DNA of 64,000 nucleotides, taken from Rhizobium chutanense (lineage in GTDB: Bacteria; Pseudomonadota; Alphaproteobacteria; Rhizobiales; Rhizobiaceae). Each line of letters begins with the position of its first letter. Position 1 is the stretch's first letter. Shown in pieces: positions 24,727-33,740 of this stretch. The notes below the pieces were generated by a model. That model ran no database searches. It was not told the DNA's origin and saw only the letters and a list, made by a program, of their open reading frames with translations. Made by a program: the position numbers and the translations under genes. The stretch lies in NCBI RefSeq assembly GCF_002531935.1, contig NZ_NWSV01000027.1, forward strand, positions 26,244-90,243, in the 5' to 3' direction.

Positions 24727-24742
24727 TTGATTGATCAATCAA
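24727..24742. promoter_or_regulatory. BetI operator candidate
   Basis: TTGATTGATCAATCAA is a perfect 16-bp palindrome in the divergent space between betI and the HdeD-like gene. Its composition and position fit a TetR-type operator for BetI, and it could also affect the divergent gene. Confidence 0.7.
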
Positions 24743-24825
24743 CAAAAATCTTTCTCGATTTGACCGAGATCAGATCTTTCCCTGAAAAACTGCTGCAACA
24801 TATTTCAAAATTCAGGAGGTGCGCC

Positions 24826-25422
24826 ATGACCGATGTCTTCAACGCAGTGCCCACATCCCAACTTCAGTCGAAATGGATCTGGTTCGTGGGTCTCGGCGTG
24901 TTGCTGCTGGTCTGCGGCCTGATCGCGCTCGGCAATCTGATGCTCGCAACCGTCGTCTCCGTCTATTATGTCGGCATGCTCATGCTGTTCGGCGGCGTGA
25001 CCTATCTCGTCCATGCCTTCCAGGTGCGCGGCTGGGATCACGTGCTCTTCTGGGTGTTGAGCGGTCTGCTCTACGTGCTCGCCGGCATCTGCGCCTTCAT
25101 CAATCCGATCCTGACGTCGGCGGCGCTGACGCTGTTTCTGTCGCTCGCGCTTGTCGTCGCCGGCGTCTTCCGCACCTGGGTCGGCATGCGCATGAAACCG
25201 ACCAGGCGCTGGCGCTTTATCGTCGCCAGCGGCGTCATCACCGCGCTTGCCGGTTTCGTCATTGCCCTCGGCTGGCCGGTCAACAGCCTGTGGATCCTCG
25301 GCCTGTTCCTGGCCGCCGATCTCACCATCCAGGGCTGGACGATGATCGCCTTCGGCCTCGGCATCCGCAGTGGGCCTGTGGACAGCGGCGCCTCGGCGCC
25401 GCTCTCCGATCGTTCTTTTTGA
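24826..25422 (+). CDS. HdeD family (DUF308) membrane protein
   Basis: 198 residues with six evenly spaced hydrophobic helices from residue 17 on, the layout of HdeD acid-resistance membrane proteins. AGGAGGTGCGCC precedes ATG 24826, so a longer frame from 24727 (which would cover the BetI palindrome) is rejected. It is divergent from betI and shares the 139-base intergenic space. The molecular function of the family is not settled; roles in acid stress are reported for E. coli HdeD. Confidence 0.82.
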   Translation: MTDVFNAVPTSQLQSKWIWFVGLGVLLLVCGLIALGNLMLATVVSVYYVGMLMLFGGVTYLVHAFQVRGWDHVLFWVLSGLLYVLAGICAFINPILTSAALTLFLSLALVVAGVFRTWVGMRMKPTRRWRFIVASGVITALAGFVIALGWPVNSLWILGLFLAADLTIQGWTMIAFGLGIRSGPVDSGASAPLSDRSF

Positions 25423-25529
25423 CAAGGGGGTGAGAGGGGATTAGACTTTAGGGGTATGTGCGATCGCCGCAAATGGTCATGCGTCCCCCAAAGGCAGGGT
25501 ACTGCCTGAATAAAAAAGGGAGGAAGTTC

Positions 25530-25769
25530 ATGCCGATGGTCACCGTTTCCATCTCTCCGCAACAGGCAGCGGGCATCCGCGCTGCCGTCGACAATGGCGG
25601 TTATGCCTCCAGCAGCGAGGTCGTCCGCGAGGCCCTGCGCCTCTGGGATACCGCTCGCAAGCTCAACGAATTCAAGGCCGATGTCCTCGACGAGATTTCG
25701 CCGTCCGGCGGCAGATGCGTCGGCGACATGTTCGCCGATCACGAGGCGGCACGCCGTCGCTCTGCCTGA
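25530..25769 (+). CDS. Solitary ParD-like antitoxin
   Basis: 79 residues. MVTVSISPQQAAGIRAAVDN and ASSSEVVREALRLWDTA are typical of the ribbon-helix-helix ParD/CC2985 group. GGGAGGAAGTTC precedes ATG 25530. No ParE-type toxin follows: the next gene, 160 bases on, is a c-di-GMP protein, and I found no toxin-like fragment between. It may be an orphan antitoxin, a DNA-binding regulator, or an anti-addiction copy for another module in the cell. Confidence 0.78.
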   Translation: MPMVTVSISPQQAAGIRAAVDNGGYASSSEVVREALRLWDTARKLNEFKADVLDEISPSGGRCVGDMFADHEAARRRSA

Positions 25770-25931
25770 ATAAGCAAGCATCTGATTGCATTGGGGATTC
25801 GAATAAACGCGGAACGCGTAGCGCCCGCTTGCGTCTTTCACGAAACTTTCACATTGGCGAAAGGGTTCATTGATCCTTCTGCGGCAAGTTCCCCGCGAAA
25901 AAGAACAAGTCACGGTGGAGATCGGGCCCAC

Positions 25932-27752
25932 ATGAAGACTGGAACATCCCTCTCTGCCACTGTCGAGCCCGGCGTCCTGCGCCGCTATGCCAGCGATCAG
26001 ATCGTCACGCTGGCCAAGCTCGTGGTCGAAAACGCCTTCCAGCCGATCGTCGAGGCCGGCACCGGCACGGTGTTCGGTTATGAATCGCTGATGCGCGGCC
26101 AGGAACGCATCGGCTACGACACGCCGGTCGACATCCTCGACGAGGCTCATCAGGCCGGCCAGCTGCTGCAGCTCGAACAGATGCTGGCGAGCCGGGCGCT
26201 CGCCAAATTCGCGACGCTGTCGAATTTCTCCACGGCGACGCTCTTCCTCAATCTCGATGTCCGGCTGATCCCGCATGGCGAACGTCTGGTCGAAAGCCTG
26301 CTGCAGCACCTGCGCAAGGCCAGCATTCCGCCGTCCTCCGTCTGCTTCGAATTCTCCGAGCGCTTCGACAATACCAGCGTGCCGGAATTTGCCGGCCTGG
26401 TTTCGAAGCTGCGCAAGGCCGGATTCAAGCTGGCGATCGACGATTTCGGCGTCGGCCACGGCGAGATGAAGCTGCTTTGCGATCATCCCGTCGATTACCT
26501 CAAGATCGACCGGCATTTCGTCGCCGAGATCGACCGCAGCCCGCGCAAGCGCCATCTCTTGAAGAGCATCGTCAATATCGCCCATGTGCTCGGCACCCGC
26601 GTCATCGCCGAAGGCATCGAGACCGAGGCGGAGTTCATCGCCTGCCGCGAATATGGCGTCGATCTCGTCCAGGGCTGGTTCATCGCGCGCCCGACGACGC
26701 ATATATCGGAACTGGCGCCGTCCTTCCCGCATCTGCAGGAGCTCGGCAAAGCCAAGCGCGGCAGCCAGTCGCTCGACGAAATCCTCATCCGCAGGCAGAT
26801 CGAACTGCTGCCGGCGGTTTACGAGAACGACAGTATCGACAGCGTCTTCGAACTCTTCCGCCGCAATCCGCGCCAGGCGTTTTTTCCCGTCCTCAACGCC
26901 AATGACGAGCCGCGCGGCATCATCCACGAGCATCATCTCAAGGAATATATCTACCAGCCCTTCGGCCGCGATCTCCTGAAAAACAAGATGTATGAGCGCT
27001 CCATCTCGCATTTCGTCGAAATGGCGCCGATCGTCGGCCTCGACAGCGATGCCGAGCAGCTGATGGCGATCTTTGCCAATATGGAAGGCAGCAACTGCCT
27101 GATCCTCACCGACAATATGCGTTATGCCGGCGTCGTCTCCGCCGCCTCGCTGATCAAGGTGATCAACGAGAAGCAGCTGAAAATCGCCCAGGACCAGAAC
27201 CCGCTGACCGGCCTGCCGGGCAATCACGCCATCCGCGATTTCATGCGCCAGTCCGGCCGCGACGGCGATGAGGTCCGCCACTTCTGCTATTGCGATTTCG
27301 ACAATTTCAAGCCGTTCAACGATGCTTACGGCTTCCATCTCGGCGACCACGCGATCTCGCTGTTTGCCGCGCTGATGCGCCGCTATTTCTTCGCCGAGCG
27401 CCATTTCCTCGGCCATGTCGGCGGCGACGATTTCTTCATCGGCGTTGTCGGCTGGACGCAGGAGGAGTTGACGGAAATTCTCGATCGGCTGATCGGCGAT
27501 TTCCACGACGACGTGCTCGATCTCTATTCCGACGAGCACCGCGCCGCCGGCCGCATCCTCGGCCACGACCGCGCCGGCGCCGAAGCCCTGTTCCCGCTGA
27601 TGCGCTGCTCGATCGGCGTCATCGAACTGCCGGAAGGCCTTGTCATCGACGACATCAACCGCGTCGGCGCCGAGATCGCCGTCGTCAAGTCGGCCGCCAA
27701 GGAGAGCGACGGAGGCCTCGTCTTCCATCTCCTGGAGCGCCGCGTGTCTTGA
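25932..27752 (+). CDS. c-di-GMP protein with EAL, CBS pair and GGDEF-type domains
   Basis: 606 residues in the order EAL (about 25-275), CBS pair (about 290-420), GGDEF-type (about 430-600). The phosphodiesterase motif is ESL at 51-53 rather than EAL, but NLD, EFSER, AIDDFG, KIDRHF, AEGIET and VQGWF are kept, so activity is plausible. Loop 6 is divergent (DFGVGHGEM). The cyclase motif is GGDDF at 497-501, a conservative but often weakening change, and no RxxD inhibitory site is obvious. CBS pairs usually bind adenine nucleotides. The likely role is c-di-GMP breakdown tuned by nucleotide state. ATG 25932 begins the conserved part. Confidence 0.85.
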   Translation: MKTGTSLSATVEPGVLRRYASDQIVTLAKLVVENAFQPIVEAGTGTVFGYESLMRGQERIGYDTPVDILDEAHQAGQLLQLEQMLASRALAKFATLSNFSTATLFLNLDVRLIPHGERLVESLLQHLRKASIPPSSVCFEFSERFDNTSVPEFAGLVSKLRKAGFKLAIDDFGVGHGEMKLLCDHPVDYLKIDRHFVAEIDRSPRKRHLLKSIVNIAHVLGTRVIAEGIETEAEFIACREYGVDLVQGWFIARPTTHISELAPSFPHLQELGKAKRGSQSLDEILIRRQIELLPAVYENDSIDSVFELFRRNPRQAFFPVLNANDEPRGIIHEHHLKEYIYQPFGRDLLKNKMYERSISHFVEMAPIVGLDSDAEQLMAIFANMEGSNCLILTDNMRYAGVVSAASLIKVINEKQLKIAQDQNPLTGLPGNHAIRDFMRQSGRDGDEVRHFCYCDFDNFKPFNDAYGFHLGDHAISLFAALMRRYFFAERHFLGHVGGDDFFIGVVGWTQEELTEILDRLIGDFHDDVLDLYSDEHRAAGRILGHDRAGAEALFPLMRCSIGVIELPEGLVIDDINRVGAEIAVVKSAAKESDGGLVFHLLERRVS

Positions 27753-27875
27753 CGCAAGGGAGGCTGCATGGCCTATGCCGTGGGCGAGGCGAATTGACGC
27801 CCTTGCCACATCAAGCCTTCCCAAGCCTCCGGGGCTGATCTATTCCGGTTGCCTCGGATCAGGGAGGGTCGCGCC

Positions 27876-28874
27876 ATGTCACTGCCTCAGCAAATGCGTT
27901 TCGTCGATCTCAAGTCCTTCGGCGGGCCGGAGGTGATGATGATCGGCAATCGGCCGCTGCCGGTGCCCGGTCAAGGCGAGGTCCTGGTGCGCGCCGAGGC
28001 GATCGGCGTCAACCGCCCTGATGTCGCCCAGCGCCAGGGCAGCTATCCCCCGCCCAAGGATGCGAGCCCGATCCTCGGCCTGGAACTTGCAGGCGAAATC
28101 GTCGCGATCGGCCCCGGCGTCAGCGGCTATCGCATCGGCGACAAGGTCTGCGGGCTGGCCAATGGCGGCGCCTATGCCGAATATTGCCTGCTGCCGGCAG
28201 GCCAGATCCTGCCCTTGCCCAAGGGTTATGACGCGGTGAAGGCGGCTGCTTTGCCGGAGACCTTCTTCACCGTCTGGGCCAATCTCTTCCAGATGGCCGG
28301 GCTGACGGAAGGCGAGACGGTGCTGATCCATGGCGGCTCCAGCGGCATCGGCACCACGGCGATCCAGCTTGCCCGCGCCTTCGGCGCCGAGGTCTATGCG
28401 ACGGCCGGCTCACGTGAGAAATGCGGGGCCTGCGAGGCGCTCGGCGCCAAACGCGCCATCAACTATCGGACCGAGGATTTCGCCGCGGTGATCAAGGCCG
28501 AGACCGGCGACGGCGTCGATATCATCCTCGATATGATCGGCGCCGCCTATTTCGAGCGCAACCTCGCCGCGCTGGCAAAAGACGGTTGCCTGTCGATCAT
28601 CGCCTTCCTCGGCGGCGCGCTCGCCGAAAAGGTCAACCTGTCGCCGATCATGGTCAAACGCCTGACGGTGACCGGCTCCACTATGCGACCGCGCACGGCG
28701 GAGGAAAAACGCGCCATCCGCGACGACCTGCTCTCGCAGGTCTGGCCGCTTCTGGAGGCCGGCACGGTCGCCCCTGTCATCCACAAGGTCTTTGCCTTCG
28801 AGGATGTCGTTGCGGCGCACCGGCTGATGGAAGACGGCAGCCATGTCGGCAAGATCGTGCTGCGCGTCGGTTGA
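27876..28874 (+). CDS. NAD(P)H quinone oxidoreductase, zinc-independent MDR family
   Basis: 332 residues. ATG 27876 follows GGGAGGGTCGCGCC. The coenzyme-binding stretch HGGSSGIGTTAIQLARAFGA is readable near residue 150, and GVNRPDVAQRQG is typical of the quinone oxidoreductase (QOR/PIG3) subgroup. Zinc ligands of alcohol dehydrogenases are lacking. It is expected to reduce quinones or reactive enones. It may be co-transcribed with the c-di-GMP gene, 123 bases upstream, but nothing proves it. Confidence 0.9.
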   Translation: MSLPQQMRFVDLKSFGGPEVMMIGNRPLPVPGQGEVLVRAEAIGVNRPDVAQRQGSYPPPKDASPILGLELAGEIVAIGPGVSGYRIGDKVCGLANGGAYAEYCLLPAGQILPLPKGYDAVKAAALPETFFTVWANLFQMAGLTEGETVLIHGGSSGIGTTAIQLARAFGAEVYATAGSREKCGACEALGAKRAINYRTEDFAAVIKAETGDGVDIILDMIGAAYFERNLAALAKDGCLSIIAFLGGALAEKVNLSPIMVKRLTVTGSTMRPRTAEEKRAIRDDLLSQVWPLLEAGTVAPVIHKVFAFEDVVAAHRLMEDGSHVGKIVLRVG

Positions 28875-28932
28875 GCGTGAGCGAAACGCCGACGGCGAGA
28901 ACCCCGGAACGAAGCTCGCAAGCGCTCGCGCG

Positions 28933-30144
28933 TCACGCCGGCTGCCGCGCCTGCCGCCTGCTGCTTTCGAGGTAGAGCAGCACGCCGATCGATGCGAAAC
29001 CGGCAGCCGCGCCGACGAAGGCGGTTCCGGAATAATCGGTGATCGCGGTGCCGAAGGCGAAGAGCCCGGCGCTGATGCCGGTGCCGATGAAGGTGTTGAG
29101 CGACAGCAGCGAGGTTCCGAGCCCCGGCCGGTCGGCGATCAGATCCTGCAGATAGGTGATCGGCACGCTGAGGATCGCTGCCGCCCCGCAGGCATTGAGG
29201 AGAAGCAGCGCATAGATGTGCCAGGGCGCGGAGGCAAATCCGAGCAGCAGCAGATAGGCGCAGTAGACCAGCGCGCCGAAGGCAAGCACATGCACGGTGC
29301 GGAAGCGCCGTTGCGCCATGCCCCACATCATCATGAACGGCATCTCGAGAAGGGCCGTCAGCCCGGCGATGAAGCCGACATCGACCACGGTCCCGCCGGC
29401 CGCATGGGTGATGATCAGCGGCAGCAGCGTGCTATTGAGCCGCTGCAGTCCGAAGAGCAGCGCCATGACGATGACGCGCACCAGGACATGCGGCATGAAG
29501 ATCCGTTTCAGCGAGGCAAGGAAGCCGGGTTGATCTGGGGCCGGGCCGGCCGTGCCGTTTCTCGGCGCGAAGAAGAAATACAGGCAAAAGCAGGTGAGGC
29601 TTGCAAAGGCCGCGATCCCGTAGGCCGGGGTCATCGATGGCGAATTGACGAGATAAAGGCCGATGAGCCCCGGCGCCAGCGCCCATGAGCCGGAAAACAG
29701 CGCCCGCACCGTTGCCGTGACCGCCGCCGCCCGGCCGCGGTCTATCTGGTTGGTCCTGGCGCGCAGGCTGGCAAACAGCAGCGAATAGGTGGAATTGCTC
29801 ATCGACACCAGCAGAAGCGTGGAGACGATGAAGATGGCCGGGCTGTGGAATATGGCGATCGACCCGAAGCCGAGCATGCCGGCGACCGACAGCCCCAGCA
29901 CCAGCGGCCGCCGCTCTTTCAGCCTGTCCGACCAGATACCGAGTGTCAGGCTGGTCGCGACGTTGACGATCGCCGAGAAGAAGATCAGCGCCGAATAGGT
30001 GCCGTTGCTCAAGCCCAATTCGTTGATCCCGATGATCGACTGATAGGGCGCGGTCGAGGCATAGGTGAAGGCGAGCGCGACGAGGGTCACGGTCGGGATG
30101 CGGATCCTGTTGTCGCCAATGATCAAGGAGAAGGTGGAGGGCAT
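28933..30144 (-). CDS. Major facilitator superfamily transporter (sugar-efflux Set-like)
   Basis: 403 residues with about twelve membrane helices. The loop GIWSDRLKERRPLVLG after helix 2 carries the MFS motif A pattern. The overall arrangement recalls the SetA/SetB sugar efflux group, but substrate cannot be read. It is convergent with the quinone oxidoreductase gene and lies alone. Upstream is a palindromic intergenic repeat. Confidence 0.8.
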   Translation of the reverse strand: MPSTFSLIIGDNRIRIPTVTLVALAFTYASTAPYQSIIGINELGLSNGTYSALIFFSAIVNVATSLTLGIWSDRLKERRPLVLGLSVAGMLGFGSIAIFHSPAIFIVSTLLLVSMSNSTYSLLFASLRARTNQIDRGRAAAVTATVRALFSGSWALAPGLIGLYLVNSPSMTPAYGIAAFASLTCFCLYFFFAPRNGTAGPAPDQPGFLASLKRIFMPHVLVRVIVMALLFGLQRLNSTLLPLIITHAAGGTVVDVGFIAGLTALLEMPFMMMWGMAQRRFRTVHVLAFGALVYCAYLLLLGFASAPWHIYALLLLNACGAAAILSVPITYLQDLIADRPGLGTSLLSLNTFIGTGISAGLFAFGTAITDYSGTAFVGAAAGFASIGVLLYLESSRRQARQPA

Positions 30145-30282
30145 GGGGCGGTTCCTGATGCACCAGCTTTAGCTGCATCTGAGACCTCCGAGAAACGATA
30201 GTTTTCGATCGACGGCGTCGATTTTTGTGATGAGTATCCGGAGGTGGTTGTTCGACGGAGCATGCCCGGATGAGCAGCGCGC

Positions 30283-30480
30283 ATGGATTCCAGGCTCAAG
30301 GCCTGGAATGACGGAGGGTGGGGGCTCGACAGGCGTGAGGCGCGACGACCCGGAGGGAGGGGCAAAGGAGGCGCAATCGCCTGCTGCTCCGCCGCATGTG
30401 GCATCTTGCTGCCGACGCCTACTTGCCGCAGACGCTTACCCCACCCTCCGTCGTGCTCGGCCTTGAGCCGAGCATCCACG
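30283..30480. repeat. Intergenic palindromic repeat, family C
   Basis: A left arm (30283-30324, with GGCTCAAGGCC and GACGGAGGGTGGGG) and a right arm (30439-30480, its imperfect reverse complement) flank about 115 bases. It fills most of the gene-free stretch 30145-30592. No coding potential was seen there. Confidence 0.65.
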
Positions 30481-30592
30481 CCACATCCACCAGCGGTCGT
30501 CGCCCGGATTCCGGCGTCACCTGAACCCCGTTGGCTTTCGCCGCGTGACGCGTTATGCCTGCGGCATCCCCGCAGCACCTGGATGAGAGCTC

Positions 30593-31600
30593 ATGACCAA
30601 TCCCGTCACCGTCGAAGTCACCCGCGGCCTGCTCGTCGAAAGCCGCCATCGCGGCATGGTGGCGGTTGTCGATGGCGATGGCAGCCTCGTCTTCTCGCTC
30701 GGCGATATCGACGCCGCCGTCTTTCCGCGTTCGGCCTGCAAGGCGATGCAGGCGCTGCCGCTGGTGGAAAGCGGTGCGGCCGACGCCTATGGTTTCGGCG
30801 ACAAGGAGCTGGCGCTCGCCTGCGCTTCGCATAATGGCGAGGACGCGCATGTGGCGCTTGCCGCCTCCATGCTGGCGCGGGCCGGCCGGAATGGCGAAAC
30901 GCTGGAATGCGGCGCCCACTGGTCGATGAGCCAGAAGGTCCTGATCCAGCAGGCCCGTACGCTTGATGCGCCGACCGCGCTCCACAACAATTGCTCGGGA
31001 AAACATGCGGGCTTCATCTGCGCCTGCTGCCATCAGGATATCGATCCGAAGGGTTATGTCGGTTACGAGCATCCGCTGCAGGTCGAAATCCGCGCGGCGA
31101 TGGAAAGCCTGACCGGCGCCGTGATCGGCGCCGACAGTTGCGGCACCGACGGCTGCTCGATTCCGACCTACGCCGTGCCGCTCAGAAGCCTGGCTCACGG
31201 TTTTGCCAGGATGGCGACCGGCACCGGCCTGGAGCCCTTGCGCGCCAGGGCATCGCGTCGGCTGATCGAAGCCTGCATGGCCGAGCCTTTCTACGTCGCC
31301 GGCTCCGGCCGCGCCTGCACGGCGTTGATGCAGATCGCCCCCGGCCGTATCTTCGTCAAGACAGGCGCCGAGGGCGTCTTCTGCGCCGCGATCCCGGAAA
31401 AGGGCATCGCCATCGCGCTGAAATGCGAGGACGGCACCACCCGCGCCGCCGAGGCCATGGTGGCCGCCACACTCGCCCGTTTCTTCGAGACGGAGGAAGA
31501 GGTGCATGCCGCCCTGATGGGCTTTGCCGCCACCTCGATGCGCAATTGGAACGGCATCCATGTCGGCGATATCAGGGTCACCTCCGCCCTGACCGCATGA
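30593..31600 (+). CDS. Class 3 L-asparaginase (R. etli type)
   Basis: 335 residues; hydrolyses asparagine to aspartate and ammonia. The family is unrelated to bacterial type I and II asparaginases. Active-site residues are in place: Ser47 and Lys50 in RSACK, Cys134 and Lys137 in NNCSGKHAG, Cys188 in DSCGTDGCS. Each is one position below the published R. etli ReAV set Ser48, Lys51, Cys135, Lys138 and Cys189. The sequence looks closer to the constitutive ReAIV form than to ReAV at the N-terminus, which is a judgement from memory. It lies alone. Confidence 0.88.
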   Translation: MTNPVTVEVTRGLLVESRHRGMVAVVDGDGSLVFSLGDIDAAVFPRSACKAMQALPLVESGAADAYGFGDKELALACASHNGEDAHVALAASMLARAGRNGETLECGAHWSMSQKVLIQQARTLDAPTALHNNCSGKHAGFICACCHQDIDPKGYVGYEHPLQVEIRAAMESLTGAVIGADSCGTDGCSIPTYAVPLRSLAHGFARMATGTGLEPLRARASRRLIEACMAEPFYVAGSGRACTALMQIAPGRIFVKTGAEGVFCAAIPEKGIAIALKCEDGTTRAAEAMVAATLARFFETEEEVHAALMGFAATSMRNWNGIHVGDIRVTSALTA

Positions 31601-31728
31601 GCGTGGGTCTGGGCATATAAGTTATTAGAAAAATAAGAATTGCCTAATATAAAAGGGTACGTCCCGCGATCGCGGATACACCCTTCGCGGCGGCGTGAGC
31701 ACAGTCCTGGAAGCCATGAGGGCAGGGC

Positions 31729-32469
31729 ATGTTTGCAGGCCGCTATCTCTGGTGGATGCTGATGGGTATCGGCATCTTCCTCTTCGCCGCGCTGGGCCTC
31801 GATCATATCACCTGGCTCACCATCCGGCTGTCCGGCTGCGGGGATATGGCTGGCGCCTGCCAGCCGACCCTCCGGCTGATTTCGGGCATGCTCAAAACCG
31901 CCTGCGTCTGGACCGCGATCGGCGTGCTCTTCGTCGCCACGCTGCTGCGTCTTCACACGCTCTCGCTCCTCTGGTTCTGGGGACCGGTCGTCGCCGTCTG
32001 GTTCGTGGCCTCCACGCCGATCCTTCTCTTCCTGGCCGCGGATGCGGCGGCTCTGACGCAACCCGCCACCCTGGCCGCACTGCCTGTCGCTTTCCTGTTT
32101 CTGGCGGCTTTCGTTGCCTATCTCATGCTTGTGCTCGAGGAGGGCGAGACGCTGCCGCTTGCCGCCGCCTCGGTGCCGCTGCGCCTCACACTCCGCCTGA
32201 CGGCGGTCTACGGCGCGCTTGCTGGCGCAGCTTTCATGTCGCAGTTGTCGCGGATCGCTGGGACCCTGCTCGACATGCCGGCACTTGCCGTCGTCATCGC
32301 GCTGGCGCAGCCATATCTGCAGGCGGTGCTCACCCTTGGAACCGGCAGCATGGCGCCGGCCTATGCCGTGCTGGCAGTCTTCATCGCGGCCCTTGCCGCC
32401 AGCCTGCTGCCGCATGCTGCGCCGCCGCCCTCCCGCAGCACGATCATGCTGCGGCGATCGCGCCGTTGA
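31729..32469 (+). CDS. Integral membrane protein of unknown function
   Basis: 246 residues with about seven hydrophobic helices and a basic C-terminus (RSTIMLRRSRR). No transporter signature is visible. The 3' end overlaps the convergent DeoR-family gene by 26 bases. The gene is preceded by an AT-rich stretch at 31620-31660 that probably holds its promoter. I do not recognise the family. Confidence 0.65.
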   Translation: MFAGRYLWWMLMGIGIFLFAALGLDHITWLTIRLSGCGDMAGACQPTLRLISGMLKTACVWTAIGVLFVATLLRLHTLSLLWFWGPVVAVWFVASTPILLFLAADAAALTQPATLAALPVAFLFLAAFVAYLMLVLEEGETLPLAAASVPLRLTLRLTAVYGALAGAAFMSQLSRIAGTLLDMPALAVVIALAQPYLQAVLTLGTGSMAPAYAVLAVFIAALAASLLPHAAPPPSRSTIMLRRSRR

Positions 32470-33199
32470 GATCACTATAGGGTCTCAGCCGCTCGGCCGT
32501 CATCTCCATCGGCACGATCAGCCCCGCCACCTCGGAAATGCCGAGCACCGGGCAGGGCGAGACGAGGTCGAACTTTTCCTCGGTCAGCAGCACATGCGTT
32601 TCGGCAGAGCAGCGGGCGATATGCCGCTTGATCGCCGCTTCCTCGAAATCGCCGGTGGAAAGCCCGTGCACCGGATGGGCGGCGGTGACGCCGAGGAAGA
32701 ACAGGTCGGGGCGCAGCTGCGAGATCGCCGCCATCGCCGCCGCCCCCGTCGCCACCATCGAATGTTTGTAGAGCCGTCCGCCAGCCAGGATCACCTCGGC
32801 GGTCGGGTGGTGCTCCAGCTCGGCGGCGATCGTCGGGCTGTGGGTCGCAACCGTCAGCGGCATGTCGCGCGGCAGGTGCCGGGCGATCTCCGCCGTTGTC
32901 GTGCCGCCGTCGAGGAAGATCATCTGCCCCGGCCTGACCATCGCCGCCGCTTTGGCCCCGAGCCGCGCCTTGATCTGTGATGAAACGCTGCGCCGCGCCG
33001 AAAAATCCGGCAGCTCCGGCGAAAGCGGCATCGCCCCGCCATGCACCCGTTTCAGCAGCCCTTCCGCCGCCATTTCCCTGAGGTCGCGCCGGATCGTGTC
33101 TTCCGAAAGGGAGAAATCCTCGGCGACGCGCTTGGCGATCACCTGGCCGTCACGGCGCAGGATGTCGAGGATCAGGGCCTTGCGTTGCGTCGTCAGCAT
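32444..33199 (-). CDS. DeoR-family transcriptional repressor
   Basis: 251 residues. The N-terminus has the DeoR helix-turn-helix (LTTQRKALILDILRRDGQVI, then FSLSEDTIRRDLREMAAEGL) and the C-terminal sugar-phosphate sensor domain contains FLDGGTTTAEIARHL and the GVTAAHPVHGLST segment. ATG 33199 follows GGAGAGATA; a longer frame from 33343 is unlikely. These proteins usually respond to phosphorylated sugars. The divergent neighbour is a deoxyribosyltransferase-like gene, suggesting nucleoside or deoxyribose metabolism as the target. Confidence 0.88.
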   Translation of the reverse strand: MLTTQRKALILDILRRDGQVIAKRVAEDFSLSEDTIRRDLREMAAEGLLKRVHGGAMPLSPELPDFSARRSVSSQIKARLGAKAAAMVRPGQMIFLDGGTTTAEIARHLPRDMPLTVATHSPTIAAELEHHPTAEVILAGGRLYKHSMVATGAAAMAAISQLRPDLFFLGVTAAHPVHGLSTGDFEEAAIKRHIARCSAETHVLLTEEKFDLVSPCPVLGISEVAGLIVPMEMTAERLRPYSDLNGAIAAA

Positions 33200-33236
33200 T
33201 ATCTCTCCGCACGAAAATGAACGAGGTGGCATGATC

Positions 33237-33295
33237 TTGCACGAATTGACTCGACATTCAAGAAATATCGTGCATTTTCGCGATATCCCGTGCAT
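33237..33295. promoter_or_regulatory. Repeated TTGCACGA/TCGTGCA motifs between the DeoR gene and its divergent neighbour
   Basis: TTGCACGA at 33237-33244, the inverted TCGTGCA at 33268-33274 and CCGTGCAT at 33288-33295 lie in the 142-base divergent space. ATATCG and CGATAT arms surround the middle site. They are candidate DeoR-family operators. Confidence 0.5.
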
Positions 33296-33341
33296 GAGGC
33301 CGGGAGTGTGCTCGCGCATCAGCGGAGCGAAGGAGTGGATC

Positions 33342-33698
33342 ATGTTGATTTTGATTGCCGGCCCTTACCGGTCGGGAACGGGTGACGACCCGGAAAAGAT
33401 GGCCGCCAACCTGAAGCGGCTGGAGGAGCCGTCGCATAGGCTGTTTGCGGCCGGCCACGTGCCGATGATCGGCGAATGGGTGGCGCTGCCGATCTGGCAC
33501 GCCGCTGGCGGCAAGTCGGTCGGCGACACGCTCTACGAGGAGATCTTCCACCCGGTCGCCGGCCGGCTGCTCGCGCTCTGCGAGGGCGTGCTGCGTTTGC
33601 CGGGTGAGTCCAATGGCGCCGACAACGACGTCCGCATCGCCAGAGAGCGCGGCATCCCGGTCTGGCACCGGCTGGAGGATGTTCCGGGCTGCGGGTGA
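33342..33698 (+). CDS. Nucleoside 2-deoxyribosyltransferase-like protein (DUF4406 type)
   Basis: 118 residues. MLILIAGPYRSGTGDDPEKM is the typical opening of the Rossmann-like deoxyribosyltransferase superfamily, and IGEWVALPIWH plus RLPGESNGADNDV fit the same group, where the last motif supplies the catalytic acidic residue. AAGGAG precedes the ATG. The divergent DeoR-family regulator is its likely controller. Whether it acts on nucleosides or on another N-glycoside is not known. Confidence 0.72.
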   Translation: MLILIAGPYRSGTGDDPEKMAANLKRLEEPSHRLFAAGHVPMIGEWVALPIWHAAGGKSVGDTLYEEIFHPVAGRLLALCEGVLRLPGESNGADNDVRIARERGIPVWHRLEDVPGCG

Positions 33699-33740
33699 GC
33701 GGCACGTTGGCTGACAAGGCAATCTCGGGCGCAAGATCTG

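Noticed and set aside
24727..24825. Extended start of the HdeD-like gene at 24727
   Set aside because: It would translate the BetI palindrome; AGGAGGTGCGCC before ATG 24826 is far better.
25071..27824. 917-residue minus-strand frame opposite the EAL-CBS-GGDEF gene
   Set aside because: Antisense shadow; its product is low-complexity and the plus-strand gene has clear domains.
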